From Cellulosimicrobium cellulans (GTDB lineage: Bacteria > Actinomycetota > Actinomycetes > Actinomycetales > Cellulomonadaceae), in contig NZ_LWGL01000001.1 of NCBI RefSeq assembly GCF_001722485.1, positions 32,714-96,713 of the forward strand: a stretch of DNA of 64,000 bases, written 5' to 3'. Both the position numbers and the translations under genes were made by a program. Below the pieces are notes generated by a model, which did not search any database, was not told the DNA's origin, and saw only the letters and a list, made by a program, of their open reading frames with translations. Every line of letters begins with the position of its first letter. Within the stretch, counting starts at the first letter, position 1. Below are positions 44,566 through 53,093 of the stretch, in pieces.

Positions 44566-45504
44566 CTATGCGAGCCAGCCAGTCCTACAGCACTCGCCGA
44601 ATGCGGTGCCCAGGCCGCACGGGCACCAGTCCGCGTCTCCGAGCATCCAAATGCTGTCCGGTATACCAGCTTCCTGGTCTTCCCAATCGTCGAACCACGC
44701 TGCCCTGAAGCGTAGGCTCGAAACTTCAACGCCCCATTCAGTGGAAACCGTCGCGCCGTGCTCCCCGTCGAGTGTCATAAACCAGTCGACGCCCGCAAGG
44801 CCGACCTGTACGACAGTAGCGTCGAGGATTCGCGAGAATCCAATGCCCGTATAGGAACGCGGGTTTATTCCATGCGGAGAGCCGCCGTACCATTTTGCTG
44901 CGAACGGACCGACAAAGTCCGAGTAGTCATCGTTCTGCAACGCATGCCGCACTTTCGCGACGAGTTGGTCGCTGCGCAGTTTCTGTATCGTTGACGGCGC
45001 GTAGTGACTCTTTAGAACGATCCCTAGGAGGGCGCGAAGCAGAAGTGTGCGTCGGGCGCCGACGACGACAAACCGACCATTGTCTATTCGTTCGACCTCG
45101 ACACCGGTTCCTTCCAGTGCTGTCGGCTGCCTGCTGGACAACATCTCGAGCGCTCTCTCGCCCTCCCCGAGGAACTGCTCGCAATCCCCGCACAGCATGT
45201 AGTGCTTGTATCCGTCTTGCATGCTGACGGACATCGCGGAGCCGGCGGGGTGATGCTCGACGCTACCTTCGGCCTTGTGCCACCGGAACGACCACTTCGG
45301 AAAGATGTGGCTCAACCGAAGTTCAGTCCCTCTTTCGCAGAGCGCACATCTTCCCGCTACGGGAGTTCGCTGTCGGACGTCGCTTCCGCGACCCCCGAGC
45401 CCTCCGCCAAACTTCGACGGAGGAGCGGAGACCCTTGGTATACGCAGGTACGGGCCGAATCGTTCGGACCTGCGGAGGCGCCGGAGTCTGCTTCCCTTTC
45501 CCAC
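44566..45504 (-). CDS. HNH-like zinc-binding and SEC-C motif protein, unknown function
   Basis: 312 residues. A basic start MGKGSRLRRLRRSERFG is followed by a zinc-knuckle arrangement resembling an HNH/restriction-like module: C53-x2-C56, then LRLSHIFPKW (65-71) and a second pair C105-x2-C108 in HYMLCGDCEQFLGEGE. The middle (110-280) is unrecognised alpha/beta sequence. The C-terminus is a SEC-C motif, C294-x-C296-x8-C305-C306 (WCPCGLGTAFGECC). Lower-GC codon use than neighbours and a position behind tRNA-Arg suggest acquisition. SEC-C motifs occur at the ends of SecA and many accessory proteins; a nuclease role is only a hypothesis because the full HNH catalytic set is not evident. Confidence 0.75.
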   Translation of the reverse strand: MGKGSRLRRLRRSERFGPYLRIPRVSAPPSKFGGGLGGRGSDVRQRTPVAGRCALCERGTELRLSHIFPKWSFRWHKAEGSVEHHPAGSAMSVSMQDGYKHYMLCGDCEQFLGEGERALEMLSSRQPTALEGTGVEVERIDNGRFVVVGARRTLLLRALLGIVLKSHYAPSTIQKLRSDQLVAKVRHALQNDDYSDFVGPFAAKWYGGSPHGINPRSYTGIGFSRILDATVVQVGLAGVDWFMTLDGEHGATVSTEWGVEVSSLRFRAAWFDDWEDQEAGIPDSIWMLGDADWCPCGLGTAFGECCRTGWLA

Positions 45505-46266
45505 GGGCGTAGCATACCCGGCTGAACTAGTCTGAGGTTGTGCCCGGTTTGCATGGGATCAGTCGGAAGGGCAGGTTTCGCGCAAGGCGAGGGCGGGTCG
45601 CACTAAGCGGGCAGCTTGATGGACTTCGAACGCGAAGATGCGAACGGCCGTGGAGAGCTGGCGTCACGCCACGACGCGGATCAGCGGCGGTGGCCGCATC
45701 ACGAAACAGTGGGCTAGATGCCGGCACGCTTCGCAACTGAGTGCGCGGGCTGATATCGATGCCTGCGACCGGCCGACCATGTGCAACAGAGGGACTGTCA
45801 AGGAGATCCAGGGCCGGCGCGGGCGGTCAAAGACAGCGAACGCGTCGACTAGCTCCACCGATGCCCGAGTCGATCACCGACTGGAGCGCTCCTTGGCTAC
45901 CTAACGCTCAGACGGCGAGACGCCCACACGCCGGCCTGCCCAATCCAACCCACCGAGCGCGAGGATGCCCCCTACCAGCACAACCCGCCCCCTGTGCCGT
46001 CGACGCAGTACTTCTGTCGAATCGACCCCAAGATGCTCGGATTGGCTTAGCTGAGAGCCTAGGAAGATGGAGATCTGGACCTCCGACCCCGCAATATGCC
46101 GCTTGCTGTCGCCGCCCGACGTGAGAGGGCGACAGCCACGTGGAAGACCGCCTCGGCCCACCCGCCCTCCCCGCGGATCGATCCCGAGGCGTGTCGAACG
46201 CGTGACCGCCGGCCACGAGCGTGACAAGATCGTCCCGCCAACCAGCGCCGAGCCGAGGGACGTGCC
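45505..46266. other. Gene-free stretch inside the low-GC islet
   Basis: About 760 nt between the divergent SEC-C and ATPase genes. Only short open frames, without ribosome-binding sites or recognisable products. It is longer than a promoter region needs and may hold gene remnants, but I could not identify any. Confidence 0.55.
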
Positions 46267-47916
46267 GTGGCCGAAGGACTTGGATCCTACTACTTTGGTC
46301 TTGCTGCCGCTGAAAACGAAGTCGCAGAAGACGCCGAGCGCTTTCTCGCCACGTATCTCGACAAGTGGTCTCTGCTGTCGGCCGTAGAACAGCACAAGCG
46401 GTTCCTTGTTCTAGGTCCTAAAGGAACTGGGAAAAGCGCAGCTGCCCATTATGTACGACTAGCGTGGAAGAAGCGCCACGGCGAAGGGGCCGTGTTCGAT
46501 ACTCTCTGCGATTTCGACGAGCTGAATCGGACACTCTCACCCCTTGCGTCCCTTGACAAGAAGCTCGTGGGCGACGTACCAGCGCTCACGGACGCGGCAT
46601 GGCGGCTCTTCATCGGAATTCGACTGCTCGATTCCTTGCTCAGTGACCCGATGTGCTCGCTGACCAGAGACCCGCAAGTAGTCAAGTTTGCGGCTGACCT
46701 GAAACAAGCCGGACTTGCCTCCCACGACTTTCCACAAGTGCTTCGTAAGGTCAGGGAGCGAAAGGGGACCGTCGCGGTCCCTAGCATTCTGGGACTCGAA
46801 GGCTCGTCGATCCAGACCGACTCAGTTCCAGTGAACCAGGTGGGCGAGGCGCTCCTCCGACTGGTTACGCGAGCGAGTACACCCAATCGACACTTGCTTG
46901 CCATCGACGGTCTCGACAAGGCGATTGGAGACAATCCGGCGTACTGGCAGACTCTTGCCGCGCTTGTTCGTGTCGCCGATGGGGTGACCCGAGCCCTTCG
47001 TGCCGCGCAGGCTAGCCACGCTTTCGTCCTAATCATGTGTCGAAGCGATGTATTCCGGCGTGTCCGGTTCGCAGACGGTGCAAAGATCGCGGCAGATGGC
47101 GCGATTCAGATGGACTGGGGTGCGGAAGCAGAGAATCCGCGAGACGTCCAACTCTGGGAGTACATCGCGGATAAGGCCGGCACAGGCGTGGATGAGCTTT
47201 TCAGGTTTCTGCCGGAGACCGTTCACGTAGGAGGAAGTCAGCGAATTGCCACTGATCGCTACCTTCTTCAGTTCACTCGGTACACGCCCCGTGATATGAC
47301 GCTTTTATTCTCGTCGCTACAGCAGGTATGTTCCGTGGGGAAGCTGACCAACTCGCAGGCGCGCCGCGGGGTCGACCATTTCGCGAGCCGTCACCTTCTC
47401 ACCGAGATAATGTCTGAGGCGACAGGCCTGCTGCCTGATTCAATGATTGACCGGTTCGAGACCATCCTCGGGTCAATGCCGCAGCGAGTGTTTGATCGCG
47501 AGGCGCTGGAAGCCGCAATGGTGGACGCCGGGTTCGACTCTCGAGCCGATGTGGACCGGTTCGGCGAATACCTATTCTTGCAAGGGGCGATTGGCAACTA
47601 TCGTCCTGACGTTGGATATGTCCAGTTCTATCACCGGCGCGACGCGTATAAATGGCAGAAGACCGGGCCCTGGGTGATGCACAATGGGCTTGTTTATGCC
47701 TTCAATATTCCTTGGTCGGCACGTCCGGCCGGTAAGAATGAAGTGAAGACCCGGAGCGGTTCGCGGCGGGTGTCGAGTGCGTCTTTCGCAGAGGGCACGC
47801 TGAGTCGTGACCAGTCTAGAGTTGCGGCGAAGGGCGTTGCGGCGGAGCGTCGTGAGCCCCGCGAGAGGCGAAGGCGGCGAAAGTACCGAAGCGACGGTGA
47901 GCGTGGTGCCGACTGA
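46267..47916 (+). CDS. P-loop ATPase, Sll1717-like family
   Basis: 549 residues. The N-terminus YYFGLAAAENEVAEDAERFLATYLD is followed by Walker A LVLGPKGTGKSAAAHY (about residues 47-62) and a Walker B-like HLLAIDGLDKAIG (about 210-222), then VLIMCRSDVFRRVRF (sensor region) and a helical C-terminal half with RYTPRDMTLLFSSLQQV. The pattern matches the family annotated as 'P-loop ATPase, Sll1717 family', distantly like KAP/STAND ATPases. The last 60 residues are Arg-rich. GTG 46267 with AGGGA upstream. Lower GC than the flanks; Sll1717-like ATPases are frequent in accessory and defence-rich regions. Function unknown. Confidence 0.78.
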   Translation: MAEGLGSYYFGLAAAENEVAEDAERFLATYLDKWSLLSAVEQHKRFLVLGPKGTGKSAAAHYVRLAWKKRHGEGAVFDTLCDFDELNRTLSPLASLDKKLVGDVPALTDAAWRLFIGIRLLDSLLSDPMCSLTRDPQVVKFAADLKQAGLASHDFPQVLRKVRERKGTVAVPSILGLEGSSIQTDSVPVNQVGEALLRLVTRASTPNRHLLAIDGLDKAIGDNPAYWQTLAALVRVADGVTRALRAAQASHAFVLIMCRSDVFRRVRFADGAKIAADGAIQMDWGAEAENPRDVQLWEYIADKAGTGVDELFRFLPETVHVGGSQRIATDRYLLQFTRYTPRDMTLLFSSLQQVCSVGKLTNSQARRGVDHFASRHLLTEIMSEATGLLPDSMIDRFETILGSMPQRVFDREALEAAMVDAGFDSRADVDRFGEYLFLQGAIGNYRPDVGYVQFYHRRDAYKWQKTGPWVMHNGLVYAFNIPWSARPAGKNEVKTRSGSRRVSSASFAEGTLSRDQSRVAAKGVAAERREPRERRRRRKYRSDGERGAD

Positions 47917-48551
47917 TTAGACGCGATCTCGAACACAGCCGATGTGCTTTCACCGCTCTCGTGGCGACTCGGGCGGTTGCTTCCGCGCCATGGGCGGCAA
48001 TGAGGCCGACAGGTCGGCTGTTGAGAGTATGGATGGAGACCGCTCCGCAGGGTCGCGGGACTCTGCCAGGCGGCGAGGCCGTTCCGGGAGTGCGGAGGGG
48101 GCGCCTAGCGCTGTGCCCACTAACAAGATCGCATTCGGTCGCGCGTGCCGGGTACGAGAGATCGCCGGGAACGAACGCTCGCAGAAGAACGTGGAGCGGG
48201 GCGGTGAGCCCGTAACCTCGTGCCTTCGCTTGGCGCGGCCGGAGACTCGCCCGGACCCAAGCGTCCGCGGTAATCCAGTCCGACTTCGGCGCTAGACTCA
48301 TCGGCGGAGGGCGTTCGAACAAGACCGCGGCCATACCCCGCGACTAGTCGCCGGAACGCCCGACGGCACGTAGCCGTTCGTGTGCACACGGGCATGAGGG
48401 TCCGTGGGGGAAGACCGGCCGCCGCGCTATGCGCGGTTCGGATCGGCCTGGCGGCAGCACGTGCCGGTGGTCGACGTCCGTCATGTCCCCGGGCAGCCGT
48501 ACCGGCGTTCTGCGTCGCGGTCGCGGCGTGCACGTCGCAGAAGGAGGAGAT
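47917..48551. other. Gene-poor right edge of the low-GC islet
   Basis: About 635 nt in which base composition returns to the high-GC norm near 48.3 kb. Open frames exist on both strands but none looks coding. TAGACT at about 48,292 could be a -10 element for the helicase gene downstream. No integrase, transposase or clear attachment repeat is visible. Confidence 0.5.
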
Positions 48552-50813
48552 GTGTCAGGACCAGGCCGACGCCGGTCCGGCCGCGCGCACACGGACGCGG
48601 GGGCCCAGCCGAAGTCCGGCGGGCAGCGCCAGGCGGGCGGGCAGCGTCAGGCTGGCGGCAAGCGCCAGTCCGGTGCGCAGCGCCCGGCAGGGGTGCAGCG
48701 CCGTCGCGCTCCCCGTCGCGACGAAGAGGGGATCATCCCCGTTCTCGCCGACATCACGCGCGAGGTGGAGAACGCGGTCCGTCGGCCGCCGACGCGTCCC
48801 GCCGTGCGGACGCAGTTCCAGGTCGCCGCGCTCCTCGTCCGCGAGGAGCGCGCCCGCGTCAAGGCCGACGCCGCGCTGACTCCGGCCAAGCGTGACCACG
48901 AGCTCAAGCGGCTCGACGGCGTCGCGACGCTGCTCGCCAAGATCGCCGCCCGCGACACCTCGCTGCTCGCCCTGCTCGCCGAGGACGCCCGGGTCTCCGA
49001 CGCGGCGCGCGAGTACAAGGCCTCCGTAATGCGCGCCGGCGGCATCGAGCCGCCCGAGGAGCCCGAGCGGCCGGCACCCGTCGCGCCGACGCAGGCGACC
49101 GACAACCGCATCGACAAGCGTGCTGAGAAGCGTGTGATCCCGCAGTCGGTCATCTCGCGCCAGATGGCGAACCCGTTCCTCGCCCCGAACTTCGAGGCCG
49201 CCGCTGAGCGCATGGCCGCCAAGCCTCGTCGGCTGGCCGGCTGGGAGCTGCTCGAGCCGCTGTTCCGCTCCTTCGAGCGCGACGCGCCCGGGGCCACCGC
49301 GTGCATGGACCTGCCCGAGCCGAGGCCGGTGCCCGTACCCGCCGGGCGTGACCTCATGCCGCACCAGGCGCGGGTCGTCGCCGCGACCGCCCGAGGCCAC
49401 CGGACGTTCCTCCTCGCCGACGAGCCCGGGCTCGGCAAGACCGCCCAGGCCCTGCTCGCGGCGCAGGCCGCCGACGCGTTCCCGCTGCTCGTCGTCGTGC
49501 CGAACGTGGTGAAGACGAACTGGGCGCACGAGGTCGGCCTGTGGACGCCGCTGCGTCGCGCCACGGTCGTCCACGGCGATGGCGACAAGGTCGACGCGTT
49601 CGCGGACGTCGTCATCGTCAATTACGAGATCCTGGACCGTCACGCCGGCTGGCTGGGCGACCACGGCTTCCGCGGGATGATCGTCGACGAGGCGCACTTC
49701 ATCAAGAACAAGACGTCGCAGCGCTCGCAGAACGTCCTCGCGATCGCCGACCGGATCCGCACCCGCACCGCTCGGCCGCTGATGATGGCGCTCACCGGCA
49801 CCCCGCTCATCAACGACATCGAGGACTTCCGCGCCATCTGGCAGTTCCTCGGCTGGATCGACGACACGAAGCCGCTCGGCAAGCTCATGACCTCGCTCGA
49901 GGACACCGGCCTCACCCCCGCCGACCCGGGCTTCTACTCGGCCGCGCGCGCCAGCGTGATCGACATGGGCATCGTGCGCCGCCGCAAGGTCGACGTCGTC
50001 GCCGACATCCCGGCCCGCCGCGTCGCGGACCTGCCCGTCGAGCTCGACGACGCCGCAGGGCGCTCGATCCGCGCGTCCGAGGAGGCGCTCACGAAGCGGC
50101 TGGTCCAGCGCTACCGGGCCGCCGTGGAGGCGCGCATGGAGGGCGAGGTCGTGGACGGCGTCGACCACGCGCTTGCACGCCGCGTCGCGGCCGCCGAGCT
50201 CAAGGACTCCAGCTCGAAGGCCAAGGGCGAGAACGTCTTCACGATGGTCCGCCGCATCGGCCAGGCGAAGGCCGGGCTGGCCGCCGACTACGCCGCCCAG
50301 CTCGCCCGCAACGTCGGCAAGGTTGTGTTCTTCGCCAAGCACGTCGACGTCATGGACCAGGCCGAGCAGACGTTCGCCGACCGCGGCATCCGGTACGCCT
50401 CGATCCGCGGCGACCAGACACCGAAGGTGCGCGAGAAGAACATCGCCGCGTTCACGCAAGACCCGGACGTCGAGATCGTGGTGTGCTCCCTGACGGCCGC
50501 AGGCGTGGGGCTCAACCTCCAGGTCGCGTCCAACCTCGTGCTCGCCGAGCTGTCCTGGACCGACGCCGAGCAGACCCAGGCCATCGACCGCATCCACCGG
50601 ATCGGCCAGTCCGAGCCCGTCACCGCGTGGCGCGTCATCGCCGCGCAGACCATCGACGCCCGGATCGCCGAGCTCATCGACAGCAAGTCGGGGCTCGCGG
50701 CGCGGGCGCTCGACGGTGCGGCGGAGGAGGACGTCCCGTCGTCCACCGACGTGCAGCTCGAGGCGCTGGTGTCGCTGCTCACCGACGCGCTCGCCGCCGA
50801 CGTCGTGAGCTGA
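48552..50813 (+). CDS. SNF2/DEAD-box family helicase
   Basis: A 753-residue SF2 ATPase of the SNF2 group. Residues 1-45 are a basic, Gln/Gly/Arg-rich tract with short repeats (GGQRQA and variants). A helical region follows, then motif I LADEPGLGKTAQALLAAQ (about 288-305), Ia VVVPNVVKTNWAHEV, II MIVDEAHFIKNKT (about 375-387), III LMMALTGTPLIND, and the second RecA domain with VVFFAKHVDVMDQAEQTF, IVVCSLTAAGVGLNLQVASNLVLAELSWTDAEQTQAIDRIHRIGQ (motifs V and VI, split here). GTG 48552 sits 4 nt after AAGGAGG. Typical high-GC codon use. Role in DNA/RNA remodelling not specified. Confidence 0.9.
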   Translation: MSGPGRRRSGRAHTDAGAQPKSGGQRQAGGQRQAGGKRQSGAQRPAGVQRRRAPRRDEEGIIPVLADITREVENAVRRPPTRPAVRTQFQVAALLVREERARVKADAALTPAKRDHELKRLDGVATLLAKIAARDTSLLALLAEDARVSDAAREYKASVMRAGGIEPPEEPERPAPVAPTQATDNRIDKRAEKRVIPQSVISRQMANPFLAPNFEAAAERMAAKPRRLAGWELLEPLFRSFERDAPGATACMDLPEPRPVPVPAGRDLMPHQARVVAATARGHRTFLLADEPGLGKTAQALLAAQAADAFPLLVVVPNVVKTNWAHEVGLWTPLRRATVVHGDGDKVDAFADVVIVNYEILDRHAGWLGDHGFRGMIVDEAHFIKNKTSQRSQNVLAIADRIRTRTARPLMMALTGTPLINDIEDFRAIWQFLGWIDDTKPLGKLMTSLEDTGLTPADPGFYSAARASVIDMGIVRRRKVDVVADIPARRVADLPVELDDAAGRSIRASEEALTKRLVQRYRAAVEARMEGEVVDGVDHALARRVAAAELKDSSSKAKGENVFTMVRRIGQAKAGLAADYAAQLARNVGKVVFFAKHVDVMDQAEQTFADRGIRYASIRGDQTPKVREKNIAAFTQDPDVEIVVCSLTAAGVGLNLQVASNLVLAELSWTDAEQTQAIDRIHRIGQSEPVTAWRVIAAQTIDARIAELIDSKSGLAARALDGAAEEDVPSSTDVQLEALVSLLTDALAADVVS

Positions 50814-50825
50814 GCCGGCGGGCGG

Positions 50826-51326
50826 TCAGCCGGCCGGGTGCTCTCCGACGCCCGCCCAGTTCTGCAGCCGGGGGATCAGCTCGCCCGCTGGGCGGTCGAG
50901 GAGGGGAAGGCGGACCGTGCGGTCGCGGGTCTCGATCAGCACGTGGTCGCTCCACGTGGGTCGGTCGGGGACGTCGCCTCTCACGGCGACGACGTCCGCC
51001 CGCACGACGGGCAGCGGCCGGAACCGACGACGCAGCTCGAGCTCCTCGTCCCGGAGAAGGAGCCGAGTGCGTGGCTCCGTGAAGTACACCCAGGTGTGCA
51101 CGGCCACGGCGACCACGGCCAACGCTGCCATGAAGATCGACAGCGGCTCCCGCTCGGTCACCGCTCTCCAGCCCCACAGCAGGAGAAGGAGCGTCCAGAC
51201 CACCAGCTGCAGCCTCAGCCATCCCACAGACTTCGTCGTGGACGCGACGAGCTCGCCCGTCGGCTGTACGCCCCGCTCGCTGAGTCCCACGTGCCGATGG
51301 TCGCAGGCGGAGCGCGACGGCACCAC
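50826..51326 (-). CDS. Membrane-anchored PH-like protein, unknown
   Basis: 166 residues. Two adjacent helices (about 37-53 LRLQLVVWTLLLLLWGW and 62-80 LSIFMAALAVVAVAVHTW) precede a beta-rich domain (RTRLLLRDEELELRRRFRPLPVVRADVVAVRGDV..HVLIETRDRTVRLPLL) resembling small bacterial PH-like domains. The start is uncertain: GTG 51326 or 51323 lack a ribosome-binding site and GTG 51290 is an alternative. Convergent to the helicase gene. Confidence 0.6.
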   Translation of the reverse strand: MVPSRSACDHRHVGLSERGVQPTGELVASTTKSVGWLRLQLVVWTLLLLLWGWRAVTEREPLSIFMAALAVVAVAVHTWVYFTEPRTRLLLRDEELELRRRFRPLPVVRADVVAVRGDVPDRPTWSDHVLIETRDRTVRLPLLDRPAGELIPRLQNWAGVGEHPAG

Positions 51327-51398
51327 GGGGCGGGCGGGGAGGACCGTCCGTGACCGGGGCCGAGACGCCCGACGCGCGACCGCTCGCCGTCGATCACC

Positions 51399-52529
51399 TC
51401 ACCCCCGCGCGACGAAGTACGCGTTGAACGGGTCGGACTCGACCTCCTTCTCCTCCACGTGGCCGAACCCTGCCTCGGCGAGCATCGCCGCGGCGCGCTC
51501 GACGCCCCACACCGTGCCGAGCCCGTCGCCGTCGAGGCCCAGGGAGACGCTCATGCAGTGGTACGTCGAGATCGCGTACAGGTAGGTCGCCCACGGCAGG
51601 CCCACGTTCTTCTCCAGCCGGCTCGATGCCTTGATGTCGACCATGAGGAACGTCCCGCCCGGTCGCAGGGCACGACGCACGTTGGCGAGCACCGCGGCCG
51701 GGTGCGCCTGGTCGTGGACGGCGTCGAACGCGGTCACGAGGTCGAACCCGGAATCGACGGCGAGCTCGGCGACGTCACGCACCTCGAAGGACGCGTTGGC
51801 CAGGCCGAGGGCCCGCGCCTCCTCCCGCCCCGCGTCGATCGCGACGGCCGAGAAGTCGTACCCGACGAACCGGCTGGCCGGGAAGGCCTGTGCCATGAGG
51901 TTGATCGCGTGCCCGCGCCCGCACCCGACGTCGGCCACGTCGATCCCGTCGCGCAGCGCGTCGGTCACGCCGGCGAGGGGTAGGATCGCGTCGACCAGGG
52001 CGGCGTCGTGCACCGCGGCGCTCGTCTCGGCCATGTTGCGGTGGAAGCGCGGGAACTCCGCGTACGAGAGGCCGCCGCCGTGCCGGAACCGCTCGATCGT
52101 CGCCTGCTCGACCTCACCCATCATCGTCGCGTGCTGCATGAGGACCGCGACGTTGTTCGGTCCGGCCGCCCCGGTGAGGACGGCCGCGTGCTCCGGCGGG
52201 AGCACGTACGTCGCCGACGCCGGGTCGTACCGGACGACGCCCGCGGTCGTCATGCCGCCGAGCCACTCGCGCACGTACCGCTCGTGGAGGCCGGCGGCGT
52301 CGGCGACCTGCGCGCTCGTCGCCGGCGGCAAAGCCGCCATCGTCCGGAACAGGCCCGTCTGGTGGCCGGTGCTCGTCAGGACGGCGAGCGCGGCGTCGTC
52401 GAGGACGCCGAGCATCCGCCCCGCGAACGACTCGGCGGCCGCGGCGTCGAAGGCCAACCCGTTCGCCGGGCCGGTTCCCGCCCCTGTGGGGACCGTGCTC
52501 CGCGTGGTCGGTGTCGTCGTCGTGCTCAT
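51399..52529 (-). CDS. Winged-helix class I methyltransferase, Rv2258c-like
   Basis: 376 residues. The N-terminal winged-helix/dimerisation region is about 25-135 ([46 protein letters not shown]). The SAM domain has motif [21 protein letters not shown] (about 196-215), [54 protein letters not shown]. This matches the Rv2258c-type proteins. ATG 52529 with GGGAGGA upstream. Its 5' 416 nt are overlapped, out of frame on the same strand, by the tail of the preceding PQ-loop gene. Substrate unknown. Confidence 0.87.
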   Translation of the reverse strand: MSTTTTPTTRSTVPTGAGTGPANGLAFDAAAAESFAGRMLGVLDDAALAVLTSTGHQTGLFRTMAALPPATSAQVADAAGLHERYVREWLGGMTTAGVVRYDPASATYVLPPEHAAVLTGAAGPNNVAVLMQHATMMGEVEQATIERFRHGGGLSYAEFPRFHRNMAETSAAVHDAALVDAILPLAGVTDALRDGIDVADVGCGRGHAINLMAQAFPASRFVGYDFSAVAIDAGREEARALGLANASFEVRDVAELAVDSGFDLVTAFDAVHDQAHPAAVLANVRRALRPGGTFLMVDIKASSRLEKNVGLPWATYLYAISTYHCMSVSLGLDGDGLGTVWGVERAAAMLAEAGFGHVEEKEVESDPFNAYFVARG

Positions 52530-52926
52530 GGTCGTCCTCCCTGTCTGCCGCGCCCGGGTGGCCGGCGTCCTTCGACGCTAGGCAGCCCGCAGTTTGCGCC
52601 TCATCGGGCGAACGGTGCGTCCGGCCGAGGGAGTCGTGGGGTGGACGGTGCACACTCGCCGGTCGGGCCCGGTGGCGCAGGAACAGGACGAGCATGAGCG
52701 CGCTCGTGACCACGTAGAAGCCGTGCAGCGCCCAGATGGGCCCGGCCGGCAGGGCGAAGACGTACAGCGAGTGGACGGCGTTGCCCGCGTTGGTCATGAG
52801 CAGGTTCGGCAGGCTGTACGACTCCAGGTCCCGCGTACGCACGGCCTTGACCACCATCGGGAGCATGCTGCTCGCGAAGACCACCGTCGAGACGGCGCCG
52901 GCGGCGAGCGCCACGTCGAGCACCAT
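52114..52926 (-). CDS. PQ-loop/SemiSWEET-like membrane protein with overlong, overlapping tail
   Basis: From ATG 52926 (GGAGGAGG upstream) the first about 90 residues give three helices: [46 protein letters not shown] and [22 protein letters not shown], the size and pattern of a SemiSWEET/PQ-loop protein. After RHRARPAS the frame continues about 175 residues as charged low-complexity sequence that overlaps the methyltransferase gene out of frame. In the adjacent frame a stop occurs at 52,601-52,603, so a single-base shift after helix 3 would give a normal-length protein. The functional part is probably only 52,600-52,926. Confidence 0.6.
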   Translation of the reverse strand: MVLDVALAAGAVSTVVFASSMLPMVVKAVRTRDLESYSLPNLLMTNAGNAVHSLYVFALPAGPIWALHGFYVVTSALMLVLFLRHRARPASVHRPPHDSLGRTHRSPDEAQTAGCLASKDAGHPGAADREDDHEHDDDTDHAEHGPHRGGNRPGERVGLRRRGRRVVRGADARRPRRRRARRPDEHRPPDGPVPDDGGFAAGDERAGRRRRRPPRAVRARVARRHDDRGRRPVRPGVGDVRAPAGARGRPHRGGRTEQRRGPHAARDDDG

Positions 52927-53093
52927 GTCCGCGCACCTCCTCCCGCCTCGCCGCGTCGTCACCCCGGACGACGTCGACGCTACGAGCGCGGGGGGAGGGC
53001 GCGCGTCGGGCCTTCGACGTACCGCGGCCACCGGGGGATGGGGAGAACTGCGCAGGGGCCGACGGCGGTGCGCACCCGGGCGGACGCCCCGCC

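Noticed and set aside
44082..44729. Possible 215-residue gene on the minus strand after tRNA-Arg
   Set aside because: No ribosome-binding site, no recognisable motif, overlaps the 3' end of the better-supported SEC-C gene on the same strand, and is rich in Arg/Ser/Pro as in chance frames.
48060..48075. TCTGCCAGGCGGC as a possible right attachment copy of the tRNA-Arg 3' end (TCTGCCCAGGCGCA)
   Set aside because: It needs one deletion and one mismatch over 14 nt and lacks the upstream GTTCGAA part, so it is not distinguishable from chance in this base composition.
47816..48334. Minus-strand frame of 172 residues in the gap before the SNF2 helicase
   Set aside because: Low-complexity, Ala/Arg/Pro/His-rich, no start signal and no family resemblance; a competing plus-strand frame is equally unconvincing.
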